Assembly (NCBI RefSeq): GCF_050433445.1
Contig: NZ_JBNPXF010000018.1
Coordinates: 1 to 64,000, forward strand
Direction: 5' to 3'
Length of the DNA stretch: 64,000 nucleotides
Source of the DNA: Kroppenstedtia sanguinis
GTDB taxonomy: Bacteria; Bacillota; Bacilli; Thermoactinomycetales; DSM-45169
The translations under genes were made by a program, and so were the position numbers. The notes beneath the pieces were generated by a model. It was not told the DNA's origin, made no database searches, and saw nothing but the letters and a program-made list of their open reading frames with translations. This document shows, in pieces, positions 8,114 to 16,405 of the stretch. Position 1 is the stretch's first letter. Every line of letters begins with the position of its first letter.

Positions 8114-8815
8114 TTACAAGGATCGAGCTAGCTTAAATGCAAAAACGGGACTATATACCACGCTCACGGTTTCTATTTGATGGCCGTCTTCGTCATATAC
8201 TTGACCTTTGGCTTTCAGCAGGGGTTTGATGGAGGGGAGTCCAAAATAATCCATCAGCTCCTCATCGCTCAATACAGGGATAATATCGAGATTCACAAAA
8301 CGCGGTGGACATTGGTAATCTTTTTCAAGTGTGGCGTACAGAGATCGCTGCTCAAATCGGTATTGATCCAGACCTGGAAACCGACGAAGGGGCAACTCCG
8401 AGTCATCCAAGGTCATCCATGTAATTTGATCATCTCGACTCATGCCTCGAAGCCGCCTCAGTTTCAGATAAGCTTCGCCATTTTTTCTGATCACCTCATG
8501 CTGGAAAACCTTAGAAATCGGTATTTCATTGCGTTCTTTAACCAGGGAGGAAAAACCCTGAAAATTCCAAACGGTTTTCGTTATTTCTTGAAATCGGACA
8601 AAGGTGCCTCGCCCATGGATCTGTTGAACCAAGCCTTCACGAACCAGGGCTTCCATGGCCTTTCTGATCGTGGTTCTTGTGATTCCATACATTTTCATGA
8701 GCTCATTTTCCGAGGGCAGCAGGTCCCCGTTTTTGTATTCGCCTTTTAGAATTTGCCTGCGGAGCAACTTTCGCAACTGCTCGTATAAAGGCACGTAGTC
8801 GTTTTTGTTTAACAT
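8114..8815 (-). CDS. GntR/HutC-family repressor with UTRA domain
   Basis: A 233-residue regulator: N-terminal winged helix (PLYEQLRKLLRRQILKGEYKNGDLLPSENELMKMYGITRTTIRKAM, residues about 7-55) and a C-terminal UTRA ligand-binding domain (from about residue 80 to the end). I chose the second in-frame ATG because GAGGTG lies six bases upstream, whereas the ATG 36 bases earlier has no site. It sits upstream of the hydrolase/permease/kinase operon on the same strand and most likely represses it through the palindrome at 8035. It corresponds in position and family to E. coli YegW. Confidence 0.85.
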   Translation of the reverse strand: MLNKNDYVPLYEQLRKLLRRQILKGEYKNGDLLPSENELMKMYGITRTTIRKAMEALVREGLVQQIHGRGTFVRFQEITKTVWNFQGFSSLVKERNEIPISKVFQHEVIRKNGEAYLKLRRLRGMSRDDQITWMTLDDSELPLRRFPGLDQYRFEQRSLYATLEKDYQCPPRFVNLDIIPVLSDEELMDYFGLPSIKPLLKAKGQVYDEDGHQIETVSVVYSPVFAFKLARSL

Positions 8816-9001
8816 CCTCGTCACCTCAAATTTTCTCTCTGCACTCATCATTTTACCAAAGCGATGAAGCGAAGGGGGAATCCCCCCGAGAAAGATGGGA
8901 TGACAAGTGGATGACAGGATCCCATGGTTCAGGTTCCTACGAGGAGCTACTCAAGAAAACCTACCACACACGGAAGTCTTCCCAAGACAGGCCCAATGGA
9001 A

Positions 9002-9550
9002 TCATCTAGACGTAGGATTTCCTTCTTCTCGAAGCTCCAGGTTTTCAAGAAAGGAATGGATCTCTTGTTTACTTTTCAGCAGGATGATCTCTTTTTTAGC
9101 ATCCGCCGCTTGAAACTTCCGAAATCTTTCCGCCATTTTTTTCCTGCGTGAATCGTAAGTGGTATAGATGAACTGAATAAAGTGCCAATCTATTTTTTCC
9201 TTACACCCTTCCCCCAGATCCGGCCGAGTTCGCCCCCGATACGTTAACCACCGCTTAAATACGCGGAAAAGACAGATCCAGAGTGGAAGTTCCAAGTAAA
9301 TTATTGTGTCTGCCTGTTCTGCACGAATCTCCATGGTGCTGCTGTAATTCCCCTCCATAATCCATCGCTCTCGATGTACAATCTCCTGCTGAGATTTTGA
9401 AAATTCCCCTATCGAGGTCTCCACCCAGCCAGGTTTCCAATATAAGGTGTCTAAATGATACACAGAAATATGCAATATCTCCCCTAATCTTCGCGCAAAG
9501 GTGGACTTCCCGACACCAGGTGAAACGCCAGTCACCATGATCCTTTTCAA
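9002..9550 (-). CDS. P-loop nucleotide kinase, topology-modulation type
   Basis: A 182-residue small P-loop kinase related to adenylate kinases and to proteins annotated as DNA topology modulation/FlaR-like. The Walker A motif GVSPGVGKST is at residues 8-17, followed by HLDTLYWKPGW and RWIMEGNYSSTM, both characteristic of this subgroup. The substrate is unknown. It stands alone on the minus strand; an A-type mobile element lies about 50 bases upstream of its start (9601-9699) and may have displaced its promoter. Confidence 0.75.
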   Translation of the reverse strand: MKRIMVTGVSPGVGKSTFARRLGEILHISVYHLDTLYWKPGWVETSIGEFSKSQQEIVHRERWIMEGNYSSTMEIRAEQADTIIYLELPLWICLFRVFKRWLTYRGRTRPDLGEGCKEKIDWHFIQFIYTTYDSRRKKMAERFRKFQAADAKKEIILLKSKQEIHSFLENLELREEGNPTSR

Positions 9551-9600
9551 TATCGATCAGCTCCATTCCCACAAGTTTGGACATGGAAGGGGCACAATTC

Positions 9601-9699
9601 CAGGACTGTTGATTAACCAGGAAATGGGTGGTGGAAACAAAACTGACCTTTCGTTCTTCCCCTTGCGCCATCGTAAAATATGGCTAATCAACACATCTG
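9601..9699. mobile_element. CAGG element, 99-bp minimal copy with perfect target duplication
   Basis: Begins CAGGACTGTTGATTAACC and ends with the complement-type terminus GGCTAATCAACACATCTG. GCACAATTC occurs immediately on both sides (9592-9600 and 9700-9708), a perfect 9-bp duplication. The interior is almost entirely lost, leaving two ends of about 30-50 bases. Confidence 0.85.
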
Positions 9700-9748
9700 G
9701 CACAATTCATCTTATTTTAACTGGATGAGGGAGTTTTTCGATAAACGG

Positions 9749-9777
9749 TTTCCAACAATCGTAAAATAGGTTAGAAT
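9749..9777 (+). promoter_or_regulatory. Promoter of the quorum-sensing receptor gene
   Basis: TTTCCA (9749-9754) and TAGAAT (9772-9777) with a 17-bp spacer, 41 bases before the start codon. Confidence 0.5.
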
Positions 9778-9818
9778 ATTGGTAGTGTTCATCCCGTTTT
9801 GAAAGAGGTGAGAGGGAT

Positions 9819-11126
9819 TTGAATACCCTGGAAATCTACGACATCGGCGAAATTATCCGAAAGGTGCGAAAAGAAAGGGGGTTGCGGTTGGAGGATCTGG
9901 CGGATGAGAATATCTCCCCCGCCACCATCAGCAACGTGGAACGAGGTGTCCCCCATGTCGGCCACGAGAAAGCGCTGTATCTGATCCGCAAGCTGGGGAT
10001 TGAGCTGAGTCAGGTTCCCGAAATATTGCATGGACAACAGTTGGAGTTGAAGCAACTGCAAAAGATCCTGTTCCAGATGGAGTGTCTGTGTGATGGAGGA
10101 GACCCGGATCAGGCTGTCAAAAAGCTGGACAAGCTGGAGCTTGAAAATTCACACCCCTATGCCGCCTATTATTTCTACATCAAGGGCAAAAGTCACTGCC
10201 GTCTCCAAAACTGGACCAAGGCCGAACGAGCGCTGTTCCATGCGGTCCGCCTGGGAAGCCAGACAGAGACCAATATCGAAGCCTGCGCTTTTGCAGAATT
10301 AAGCCTGGTATGCTATTACCAGAACGATCTGGAGACGGCTCTAAAATACACCAACAGCGGGATCGATGCCTTTCTTGACAATGGAAACCGTCCACACACC
10401 ATCTACACTCTGAAACGGAATCAGGCCATCTATCTGGAACGTCAGGGTCGGCTGGGAGAGGCGATCGGAGTGGTCCACGAAATGTGGGACTCCCTTCCCC
10501 AGATGGAACAGGTGGAGACCAAACTGACCTTTTACTGGTTGCGCGCTGAGCTGGCCCGACGAACCGGCAATTACGACGAAGCGATCCAATATGCGGAAGA
10601 AGGAATGGAAATTGCCCGGTTTAATTACCATCATCTATCGATGTTTGATCTCTGGGTTGTCCTAGCCAGGGTCTATATGGAATTAAAGGAATGGGTACAG
10701 GCAGAAAGTTGCTTTGAAATGGCATTGGGTCTAGAGGAAAAGCTTTCCGAAGAAGATAAGAATAAGTTTGTTGACACATATGCCAATTTGGGACTTCTCT
10801 ACATGACAGAAAACAAAATGGAGCTGGCTTATAACGCCTTAAAGGAGGCCATCCGGCTCGGTAAAAAACATAATGATGCTCCGCACTTGTCTTATGCATT
10901 GCAAGCTATGGGTAAGTTAAAAAAAATAGAAAACAATGTGCAAGAAGCGATTACCTATTACCAAGAGTGCCTGAAGATTGCGCGAAAACATCAACTAAAA
11001 GAGAGAGAGTATGAAACACTTTTTCACTTGGCACAATGTATGGAGCATGTGGATGAAAAGCAATTCGGAAAATTGACGCGAAATATGTACAGAGTACAAC
11101 TGGAATTAGAGGATGACAGGAGGTAA
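9819..11126 (+). CDS. RRNPP-type quorum-sensing receptor (Xre-TPR)
   Basis: A 435-residue cytoplasmic regulator. Residues about 8-65 are a Xre/Cro helix-turn-helix (IIRKVRKERGLRLEDLADENISPATISNVERG), and the rest is a run of tetratricopeptide-like helices (e.g. AAYYFYIKGKSHCRLQNWTKAERALFHAV; NLGLLYMTENKMELAYNALKEAIRLG; MGKLKKIENNVQEAITYYQECLKIA). This is the PlcR/NprR/PrgX architecture, in which the TPR part binds a re-imported peptide. The start is TTG behind AGAGGTGAGAGGG. The end of the gene carries the ribosome binding site of the peptide gene that follows, typical of receptor/peptide pairs. Target genes are unknown. Confidence 0.85.
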   Translation: MNTLEIYDIGEIIRKVRKERGLRLEDLADENISPATISNVERGVPHVGHEKALYLIRKLGIELSQVPEILHGQQLELKQLQKILFQMECLCDGGDPDQAVKKLDKLELENSHPYAAYYFYIKGKSHCRLQNWTKAERALFHAVRLGSQTETNIEACAFAELSLVCYYQNDLETALKYTNSGIDAFLDNGNRPHTIYTLKRNQAIYLERQGRLGEAIGVVHEMWDSLPQMEQVETKLTFYWLRAELARRTGNYDEAIQYAEEGMEIARFNYHHLSMFDLWVVLARVYMELKEWVQAESCFEMALGLEEKLSEEDKNKFVDTYANLGLLYMTENKMELAYNALKEAIRLGKKHNDAPHLSYALQAMGKLKKIENNVQEAITYYQECLKIARKHQLKEREYETLFHLAQCMEHVDEKQFGKLTRNMYRVQLELEDDRR

Positions 11127-11130
11127 TTTT

Positions 11131-11268
11131 GTGACCAAGAAAGGGAAAAGACTTCTGATTGTACTGATTCCCGTATTGTTGGTATCCAGCATCGCTTTGA
11201 CATTACCACCTGAGTCTTTTCAAATTGTATCTCTTTCTCCCGAAGCAGGTATGCCCGGCGGCACATAA
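11131..11268 (+). CDS. Signalling pro-peptide of the RRNPP receptor
   Basis: A 45-codon gene starting with GTG, seven bases after AGGAGG that overlaps the receptor's last codons and stop. The peptide has positive residues (KKGKR), a hydrophobic core (LLIVLIPVLLVSSIALTL) and a polar C-terminal tail ending SLSPEAGMPGGT, i.e. a Sec-type leader followed by an exported mature segment. Position, size and build match Phr/NprX/PapR-like precursors. The active form is probably a short piece of the tail; which residues is not readable from sequence. A terminator follows at 11285-11321. Confidence 0.75.
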   Translation: MTKKGKRLLIVLIPVLLVSSIALTLPPESFQIVSLSPEAGMPGGT

Positions 11269-11284
11269 TCACATCTCCATTTTC

Positions 11285-11321
11285 AAAAACCGGACAGGGT
11301 TCCCACCCTGGCCCGGTTTTT
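11285..11321 (+). terminator. Terminator of the receptor/peptide operon
   Basis: AAAAACCGG-A-CAGGG and CCCTG-GC-CCGGTTTTT form a long stem ending in a T run, 17 bases after the peptide stop. Confidence 0.8.
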
Positions 11322-11476
11322 GTATGACCACCCTTCTTAAAAGGATTGTATAGACTGGAGAGAATTCTGCTCCAAAAATAAAGGAGCCGCCCCCCCACCT
11401 CCATTTGACACATTGTTTTAAAAATGTGGATAAGCAGGAGTTTGGATCCCCGAAGAGAAGTAAATATATAGTGCAA

Positions 11477-11738
11477 CAGGCGTGTTGATTAGCCATAATT
11501 TAGGTGGGAAAATAAGGTCGGGAGGGTGGGATGGTGAAGAGCCTTTGCACCCATAGGGCACAAGTCTCGCCAGGGTCGCTTTCCGCTCCCGGGTCTCGCT
11601 ATGCGCTCTTGGCAAGAGATCATCATAGCCGTCCCACCATCCCCGTCCCCTAAACACTATTTTACGATGGGGACAAGGGGAAGAGCCAAAGGGTCGTTTC
11701 GTTCCCATCATCCACTTGATGGTTCATCAACAGCCCTG
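11477..11738. mobile_element. CAGG element, A type, between the two peptide genes
   Basis: Ends CAGGCGTGTTGATTAGCC and the complement-type terminus TCATCAACAGCCCTG. Flanks ATAGTGCAA (11468-11476) and ATAGCGCAA (11739-11747) are an 8/9 direct repeat. The interior holds a GC-rich inverted repeat (GGGAGGGTGGGA / CCGTCCCACC) and TATTTTACGATGG. Confidence 0.85.
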
Positions 11739-11778
11739 ATAGCGCAACTAGAATAGACATCTGAGGAGAGTGCAATGG

Positions 11779-11919
11779 TTGAAGAAGTGGAGTAAAACGA
11801 TTCTGATCACCATCATCCCAACCATACTCATCGTGACAGCCCTATGGGCCTTTTCGCAAGCGGACCCCCTTCCTGAGCAGATGGTAGCCACTGACAGTAG
11901 TAATCCGGGGGCCGGATAA
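11779..11919 (+). CDS. Second small exported-peptide gene
   Basis: Forty-six codons from a TTG ten bases after GAGGAG. The product has KKWSK, a hydrophobic core (TILITIIPTILIVTALWAF) and a polar tail ending DSSNPGAG. The layout (lysine start, single export helix, 20-residue tail ending in a Gly-rich tip) parallels the peptide at 11131-11268, although the residues are not closely similar. No receptor gene is next to it; the mobile element at 11477 lies between the two. It could be a second pheromone for the same receptor or the leftover of a duplicated pair. A strong terminator follows directly. Confidence 0.6.
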   Translation: MKKWSKTILITIIPTILIVTALWAFSQADPLPEQMVATDSSNPGAG

Positions 11920-11968
11920 ACATAAACAGCCGGGCGTGGGGAATCCTTCTCGCCCGGCTGTTTATGTT
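11919..11968. terminator. Bidirectional terminator
   Basis: AACATAAACAGCCGGGCG and CGCCCGGCTGTTTATGTT are perfectly complementary (18 bp) around a 14-base loop. It ends the second peptide gene on the plus strand and the glutathione peroxidase gene on the minus strand. Confidence 0.85.
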
Positions 11969-11988
11969 AAATCTCCTCGGGATCTCTT

Positions 11989-12468
11989 TTATTCCTTTAG
12001 CACCTTTTCAATCTCCCCTTCCAATTGATCCGGTTTGGTTGTGGGAGCAAAGCGTTGAACCACTTGGCCCTGGCGGTTGACCAGAAACTTGGTGAAATTC
12101 CATTTGATCGCCTGACCGAGAAACCCCGGTGCTTCCCGGGTCAGATATTGGAATAAGGGATGGGCATCAGGACCTTTCACCTCTGTTTTGCTAAACATGG
12201 GAAAGGTAACTCCGTAATTGACCTGGCAAAACTCTTGGATCTCATCCTCGGAGCCGGGCTCCTGACCGCCGAATTGGTTGCTGGGGAAACCGAGAATCTC
12301 CAATCCTTGCTCATGGTATTTGTCATAGAGTTGTTGCAACTCCCCATATTGGGGAGTAAAACCACACTTGCTGGCGGTGTTGACGATCAACAACACAGAA
12401 CCGGCATAGTCGGACAGAGGCTTCTCTTCACCTGTGATCGTGCGGGCGGTAAAATCATGGACAGTCAT
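11989..12468 (-). CDS. Glutathione peroxidase-family thiol peroxidase
   Basis: A 159-residue GPx-like peroxidase that reduces peroxides, in Bacillota normally with thioredoxin. The peroxidatic Cys35 lies in NTASKCGFTPQY, Gln in LGFPSNQFGGQEPG, and Trp/Asn in IKWNFTKFLV, so all four family positions are present. There is no signal peptide. It is a single gene with the shared terminator at 11919-11968, and GGAGGG precedes its start. Confidence 0.92.
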   Translation of the reverse strand: MTVHDFTARTITGEEKPLSDYAGSVLLIVNTASKCGFTPQYGELQQLYDKYHEQGLEILGFPSNQFGGQEPGSEDEIQEFCQVNYGVTFPMFSKTEVKGPDAHPLFQYLTREAPGFLGQAIKWNFTKFLVNRQGQVVQRFAPTTKPDQLEGEIEKVLKE

Positions 12469-12637
12469 GGCGATCCCTCCTGTAAATTCAATTCTACCAT
12501 AGGGATTCCGGAAAAAAACTCTGTTTCTTCACGTCGGGTCCCCTCTCAGCCAGCTGATTCTACAAAACCCTTTCGCAAAGCGGAGGAGTTGCGATAGGAT
12601 ATGGAACATGGAATTTTCTAACGAAGGAGAGTCAAAG

Positions 12638-14155
12638 ATGAACCCACTCCATCCTACCCGCCGTAATATCATCACTGGAGCACTAATGATAGCCACATTT
12701 ATCGCCGCTGTGGAAGTGACGATCGTCAATGCTGCGATGCCGACGGTGGTGGGAGCCCTCGGGGGCATTTCCCTGTATAGCTGGGTATTTTCCGCTTTTA
12801 TGTTGGCTAATACACTTACCGTTCCTCTTTATGGAAAACTGGCGGATCTTTATGGCCGCAAAAAAGTGTTTATCACCGCAGTCCTGCTGTTTGTTACCGG
12901 CTCCGCCCTCTGCGGATTTTCCCAATCCATGGAACAGCTTGTCTTCTTCCGCGCGATCCAAGGCATGGGAGCTGGCGGGGTGTTGCCCGTCACCCTCACA
13001 ATCGTGGGAGATATCTTTCCCTTTGAATTACGGGCCCGCGCCCAAGGTTGGTTCTCCTCGATGTGGGGATTGGCTGCGATTGTGGGGCCCTTCATCGGAG
13101 GATGGACCGTAGAATATCTCTCCTGGCACTGGATCTTTTGGTTCAACCTCCCCCTAGGAATTCTGATCGTCCTCACCATTGCCATTTTTCTTAAAGAACA
13201 GACCCAGGAAGGGGAAAAAAACATCGACTACGGTGGTGCCGTCTTGTTCAGTCTAGCCGTATTGGGGATCCTGACCTTTACCCAGCTCATCGCCGAAGGA
13301 GCGGGGCATCCGTTACCATGGATCCTTCTGATCGGAGGAGCGGTGCTGCTGTTCATCTTCTTTAAGTGGGAGCGACGAGCCAAAGACCCCTTTATCCCAC
13401 TCGCTCTATTTCGTAATCGGATCATCGCCTCCAGCAATCTATCCGCCTTTTTGACGGGGATGGGTATGTTTGGAGCGATCAACTTTGTCCCTCTGTTCGT
13501 TCAGGGAATCTTGGGGGAATCCCCCACCTTGGCCGGACTGGCGATCACTCCTCAAGTACTGGGGTGGAGTGCTTGCTCCGTAGTGGCAGGCCGTTGGCTG
13601 TTAGAAAAAGGGTACCGGCCGCCGATTGTTACCGGGACAGGGTTGATCTCCCTGGCGGCGCTCAGTTTTCTTTTGATGGATGCCCACACCCCTTATATCT
13701 GGGTGCTGGTAAGTATGTTTGTACTGGGATGTGGACTGGGTCTGTCTATGACGACTTACATCGTAGCCGTGCAAAATGCCGTCAGTGGCAGCGAGCGGGG
13801 TTCCGCCACCTCTTCCCAGATGTTTTCCCGCTCTATGGGAGGCGCTTGTGGGGTCACTCTGATGGGAGCGATCCTAAGCTTCCGTTTAAAAGATGAGATC
13901 ACCACTTATATCACCGCTCATAAGGACGAACTGAGTGCAAAAACCATCCACCAACTGGAACAAGCCCAAGGGGTGACTCAGCCCGAAGGACTGGCTACCT
14001 TGCCTGAGGAAGTAGCCCAACAGGTAAGCCACTTCCTGGCCCAATCCCTGGACACGGCATTTTTGAGCGCGGCACTGTTCAGCATCGCCGCTCTGGTAGC
14101 CGCATGGCTTCTAGTCCCCAAAGGAAGCGCCGCTTCTCTTTCGGTCAAGGAGTGA
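12638..14155 (+). CDS. DHA2-family (EmrB/QacA) drug efflux pump
   Basis: A 505-residue MFS exporter with about 14 hydrophobic segments. Motifs of the drug:H+ antiporter-2 group are visible: IAAVEVTIVNAAMPTV in TM1 (motif D1), GKLADLYGRKKVF between TM2 and TM3 (motif A), and RAIQGMGAGGVLPVT (motif B). It probably exports cationic dyes or antibiotics using the proton gradient. I start at the ATG preceded by GAAGGAGA; an ATG 30 bases earlier has no such site. The truncated phosphotransferase gene follows closely. Confidence 0.88.
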   Translation: MNPLHPTRRNIITGALMIATFIAAVEVTIVNAAMPTVVGALGGISLYSWVFSAFMLANTLTVPLYGKLADLYGRKKVFITAVLLFVTGSALCGFSQSMEQLVFFRAIQGMGAGGVLPVTLTIVGDIFPFELRARAQGWFSSMWGLAAIVGPFIGGWTVEYLSWHWIFWFNLPLGILIVLTIAIFLKEQTQEGEKNIDYGGAVLFSLAVLGILTFTQLIAEGAGHPLPWILLIGGAVLLFIFFKWERRAKDPFIPLALFRNRIIASSNLSAFLTGMGMFGAINFVPLFVQGILGESPTLAGLAITPQVLGWSACSVVAGRWLLEKGYRPPIVTGTGLISLAALSFLLMDAHTPYIWVLVSMFVLGCGLGLSMTTYIVAVQNAVSGSERGSATSSQMFSRSMGGACGVTLMGAILSFRLKDEITTYITAHKDELSAKTIHQLEQAQGVTQPEGLATLPEEVAQQVSHFLAQSLDTAFLSAALFSIAALVAAWLLVPKGSAASLSVKE

Positions 14156-14205
14156 GGCAACTCAAGCAGAACCGGAAAATCTCTCCTGACAGGAGGCTAT
14201 CATCA

Positions 14206-14551
14206 TTGATCGAGAGGATTCAGTCTGCCCTTCCCGAGCTGCAGATTCAAAGCATCCGGTCTTATGAGGAAGGATGGGATTTCTACGTACTGGAAGTAAA
14301 CGAAGAATGGATCTTTCTTTTTCCCCGCCGTCCTCAAGAAATCGAACGACTGAAAAGAGAGGCGTCTTTTTTGGAACAGGTAGCCTCGGATCTGCCTGTT
14401 GACGCTCCCCGATATGAGGTGCTCCATCTGAGAGAGCCCCCCCTTTCGAGGGGGTACCGAAAGCTTACAGGAACTGCGCTTACCACCAGCTCCTGCTCTT
14501 CCACCCTCCTGCGGGAACTGGGACAGTTTCTCAGTACCCTCCACCAGATGA
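14206..14551 (+). pseudogene. Phosphotransferase (APH family), truncated by a mobile element
   Basis: An open frame begins at a TTG nine bases after AGGAGG and reads IERIQSALPELQIQSIRSYEEGWDFYVLEVNEEWIFLFPR, the beginning of an aminoglycoside-phosphotransferase-like (APH/choline kinase) fold: a first strand plus the Lys-lacking ATP site region, then ELGQFLSTLHQM. After about 115 residues it runs into a CAGG element end (from about 14552) and stops at 14610 inside it. The catalytic loop and the rest of the fold are missing, so it is inactive. Confidence 0.7.
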
Positions 14552-14902
14552 ACCGCGTGTTGACTAGCCATATTTTAGGTAGGAATAGGGTCGGGATGGT
14601 GGAGCTTTGATTCGCCTTTGCGCTCTTTGCAAGAGATAATTTTCGGCCAGTCTTTTACACAATGGGTCGGCTTCTTTTTCCTGTTTTGATTTCGGTTGTG
14701 ACGCGTAAAGTGGTTTGCTTGGGCTAGACCTTGCTCCTGGGGTTGAAGTGGATTTTCATCCCGGACAGGCACGTTGTTAAGTGTATAACCATCTCCCGAG
14801 GGATCGCCGATCGGGCGGACTTCCTTCATTCTCTTTTGGAGAAGAACTGACAATCATGAAGCGATCCAAGGATAGGATCCGTAGGGCTAATCAACACGCC
14901 TG
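14552..14902. mobile_element. CAGG-type element, diverged, inside the APH gene
   Basis: Left end GCGTGTTGACTAGCCATATTTTAGG and right end GGGCTAATCAACACGCCTG are recognisable termini. The interior matches A-type copies only for about 100 bases (GTCGGGATGGTGGAG, GCTCTTTGCAAGAGAT). I find no clear direct repeat outside, so the copy is old or composite. From 14903 to 15100 I see no gene. Confidence 0.65.
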
Positions 14903-15100
14903 ACCCCTGGTATATTCAATAAAATATCGGTATCTGGTTTGGCATCTGTCATTCCCCTAAGTTGGATTGGTTGCACAACCATCTTACGGAATGTACAGAT
15001 GCTTCTCTATATGATGATGTAAATTTATTGATTGTTTCGTTCTGTTAAACTAATATGTTTTGGCTGAAAATAAAGTTGTTTATTTTCGACAAACGCAAAA

Positions 15101-15126
15101 CCGCATTTTCAAACGGGAAAATGCGG
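15101..15126 (-). terminator. Terminator of the PadR operon
   Basis: CCGCATTTTC and GAAAATGCGG pair around AAACGG; on the minus strand TTTTGCGTTT follows. It lies 58 bases after the end of the membrane gene. Confidence 0.7.
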
Positions 15127-15183
15127 CCTCCCCCCAAAAATGGTTGTTTACTTTTCACACCGACCCAGTAATAGCCCCTCGAA

Positions 15184-15759
15184 TTAGCTGTTTTTCTTTA
15201 AAACAATAATAGCGTTGCTAATCAGTCCCAAACCGATTCCGATGCTTACGCCGACAATAGCACCGATTACCGTATCAATCCAACCGCCGGCGAGGAACAT
15301 CTCCCGCCCGCCGCTACCGAGAAATCCGGCAAGCGAGCCGATCGAAATCCCAAAGAACATAAATCCTGCGTAAAACAGACCGATGGCTTCGTAATCGGCT
15401 GGATCGCGGTTTTCATAGTACTTTGCAAACCGTTCCTGCAAATCGGCAGACTTTGCGGTTTCACTGCGAAACGTAAGTTCCTCTTTCGCACGTTCGAACG
15501 CTTCTTGCTCGGAATGCCCTCGCTCCATCAAATCACTCATGTAATCGCTCATGTAGAGGATCATATCGTTTTGTGCTTCAAGGGAGGGATCCGAGCGACT
15601 CTTTAACTTTTTAAGTTTCGCCATAACCTTGCTTTTTGTAAGACCGGTTTTCCGTCGCAACTTCTCCATGTAGGTTATCTCTGCATCTTCCAAATAGTGT
15701 TGTGATTGCTCCTTTGCAAATCGAATCATTTGATCCTTTATTTCCCGACTAAAACTCAT
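15184..15759 (-). CDS. Membrane protein with N-terminal HAAS-like helical domain
   Basis: A 191-residue protein. Residues 1-100 are helical and highly charged, with repeated signs of the DUF1700/HAAS kind of domain (EITYMEKLRRKTGLTKSKVMAKLKKLKS; GHSEQEAFERAKEEL). Residues 120-190 hold two or three membrane segments (AIGLFYAGFMFFGISIGSLAGFLG; IDTVIGAIVGVSIGIGLGLISNAIIVL). Such proteins often pair with PadR regulators, as here: its ATG lies 11 bases inside the regulator gene. A role in envelope stress or lipid/peptide sensing is possible, but not shown. Confidence 0.75.
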   Translation of the reverse strand: MSFSREIKDQMIRFAKEQSQHYLEDAEITYMEKLRRKTGLTKSKVMAKLKKLKSRSDPSLEAQNDMILYMSDYMSDLMERGHSEQEAFERAKEELTFRSETAKSADLQERFAKYYENRDPADYEAIGLFYAGFMFFGISIGSLAGFLGSGGREMFLAGGWIDTVIGAIVGVSIGIGLGLISNAIIVLKKNS

Positions 15760-16072
15760 GGTCTTTACCTCCTTGATTTCTCAAAATTCGAATACGTCCA
15801 CTCAGAAAATCCCATCTCTCCCAAAAGGATGCGAGTTCTTCAAATCCCCTCTCGTTGAGCGTGAAAAACTTTCTGGGGGGGCCCATTTCTGAAGGCTTTT
15901 TTGTGATGTAAACCAGCTTGTTTTTTTCCAGCCGTAACAGTAATGCATACACAGTCGCTTCCGCAATCCCCTCAAAACCCATTGCATGCAGCTTTTTTGT
16001 AATCTGATATCCATATATTTCGCCGTGGCTGATGATCTCCAGCACAATGCCCTCTAATACGCCTTTGAGCAT
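15749..16072 (-). CDS. PadR-family transcriptional regulator
   Basis: A 107-residue winged-helix regulator with the PadR signature LEGIVLEIISHGEIYGYQITKKL at the N terminus and ATVYALLLRLEKNKLV as recognition helix and wing, followed by the RKFFTLNERGFEEL segment. It overlaps the membrane-protein gene by 11 bases and probably autoregulates the pair through the inverted repeat at 16104-16142. The effector is unknown. Confidence 0.88.
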   Translation of the reverse strand: MLKGVLEGIVLEIISHGEIYGYQITKKLHAMGFEGIAEATVYALLLRLEKNKLVYITKKPSEMGPPRKFFTLNERGFEELASFWERWDFLSGRIRILRNQGGKDHEF

Positions 16073-16103
16073 TTCGGTTAAATTATCCAGAATATCACCC
16101 CAA

Positions 16104-16142
16104 AGTACTCAACGTTATTTGTAATCAATTATATTGAGTACT
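16104..16142. promoter_or_regulatory. Inverted repeat, likely PadR operator
   Basis: AGTACTCAA (16104-16112) and TTGAGTACT (16134-16142) are perfect 9-bp arms separated by 21 bases, downstream of a minus-strand TTGACA (16171-16176) / TACTGT (16148-16153) promoter with 17-bp spacing. The large spacing suggests two half-sites read by a dimer of dimers or by DNA looping. Confidence 0.6.
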
Positions 16143-16405
16143 GCTACACAGTAACATGGAGTAGATGTATTGTCAATTAGTTTTTCAAAAACAGAAGATC
16201 TCATGACAGTATGAGGTCCAAACAGTCTTCAATCACTCCATCAGGGGCCCGTCCCTTGATTTTAAATCACCCGGCCCGCCAATCCAAACTTTTCACTTGG
16301 TCTGTCAAGATCACCCCACTGAAAACCGATGTCTATCTTGAGCATCCTCCCGCTGCCGATGGTGTAAACTAAGCCCAACTTCTTACTCCCAGGAGGGGTC
16401 ACGCC

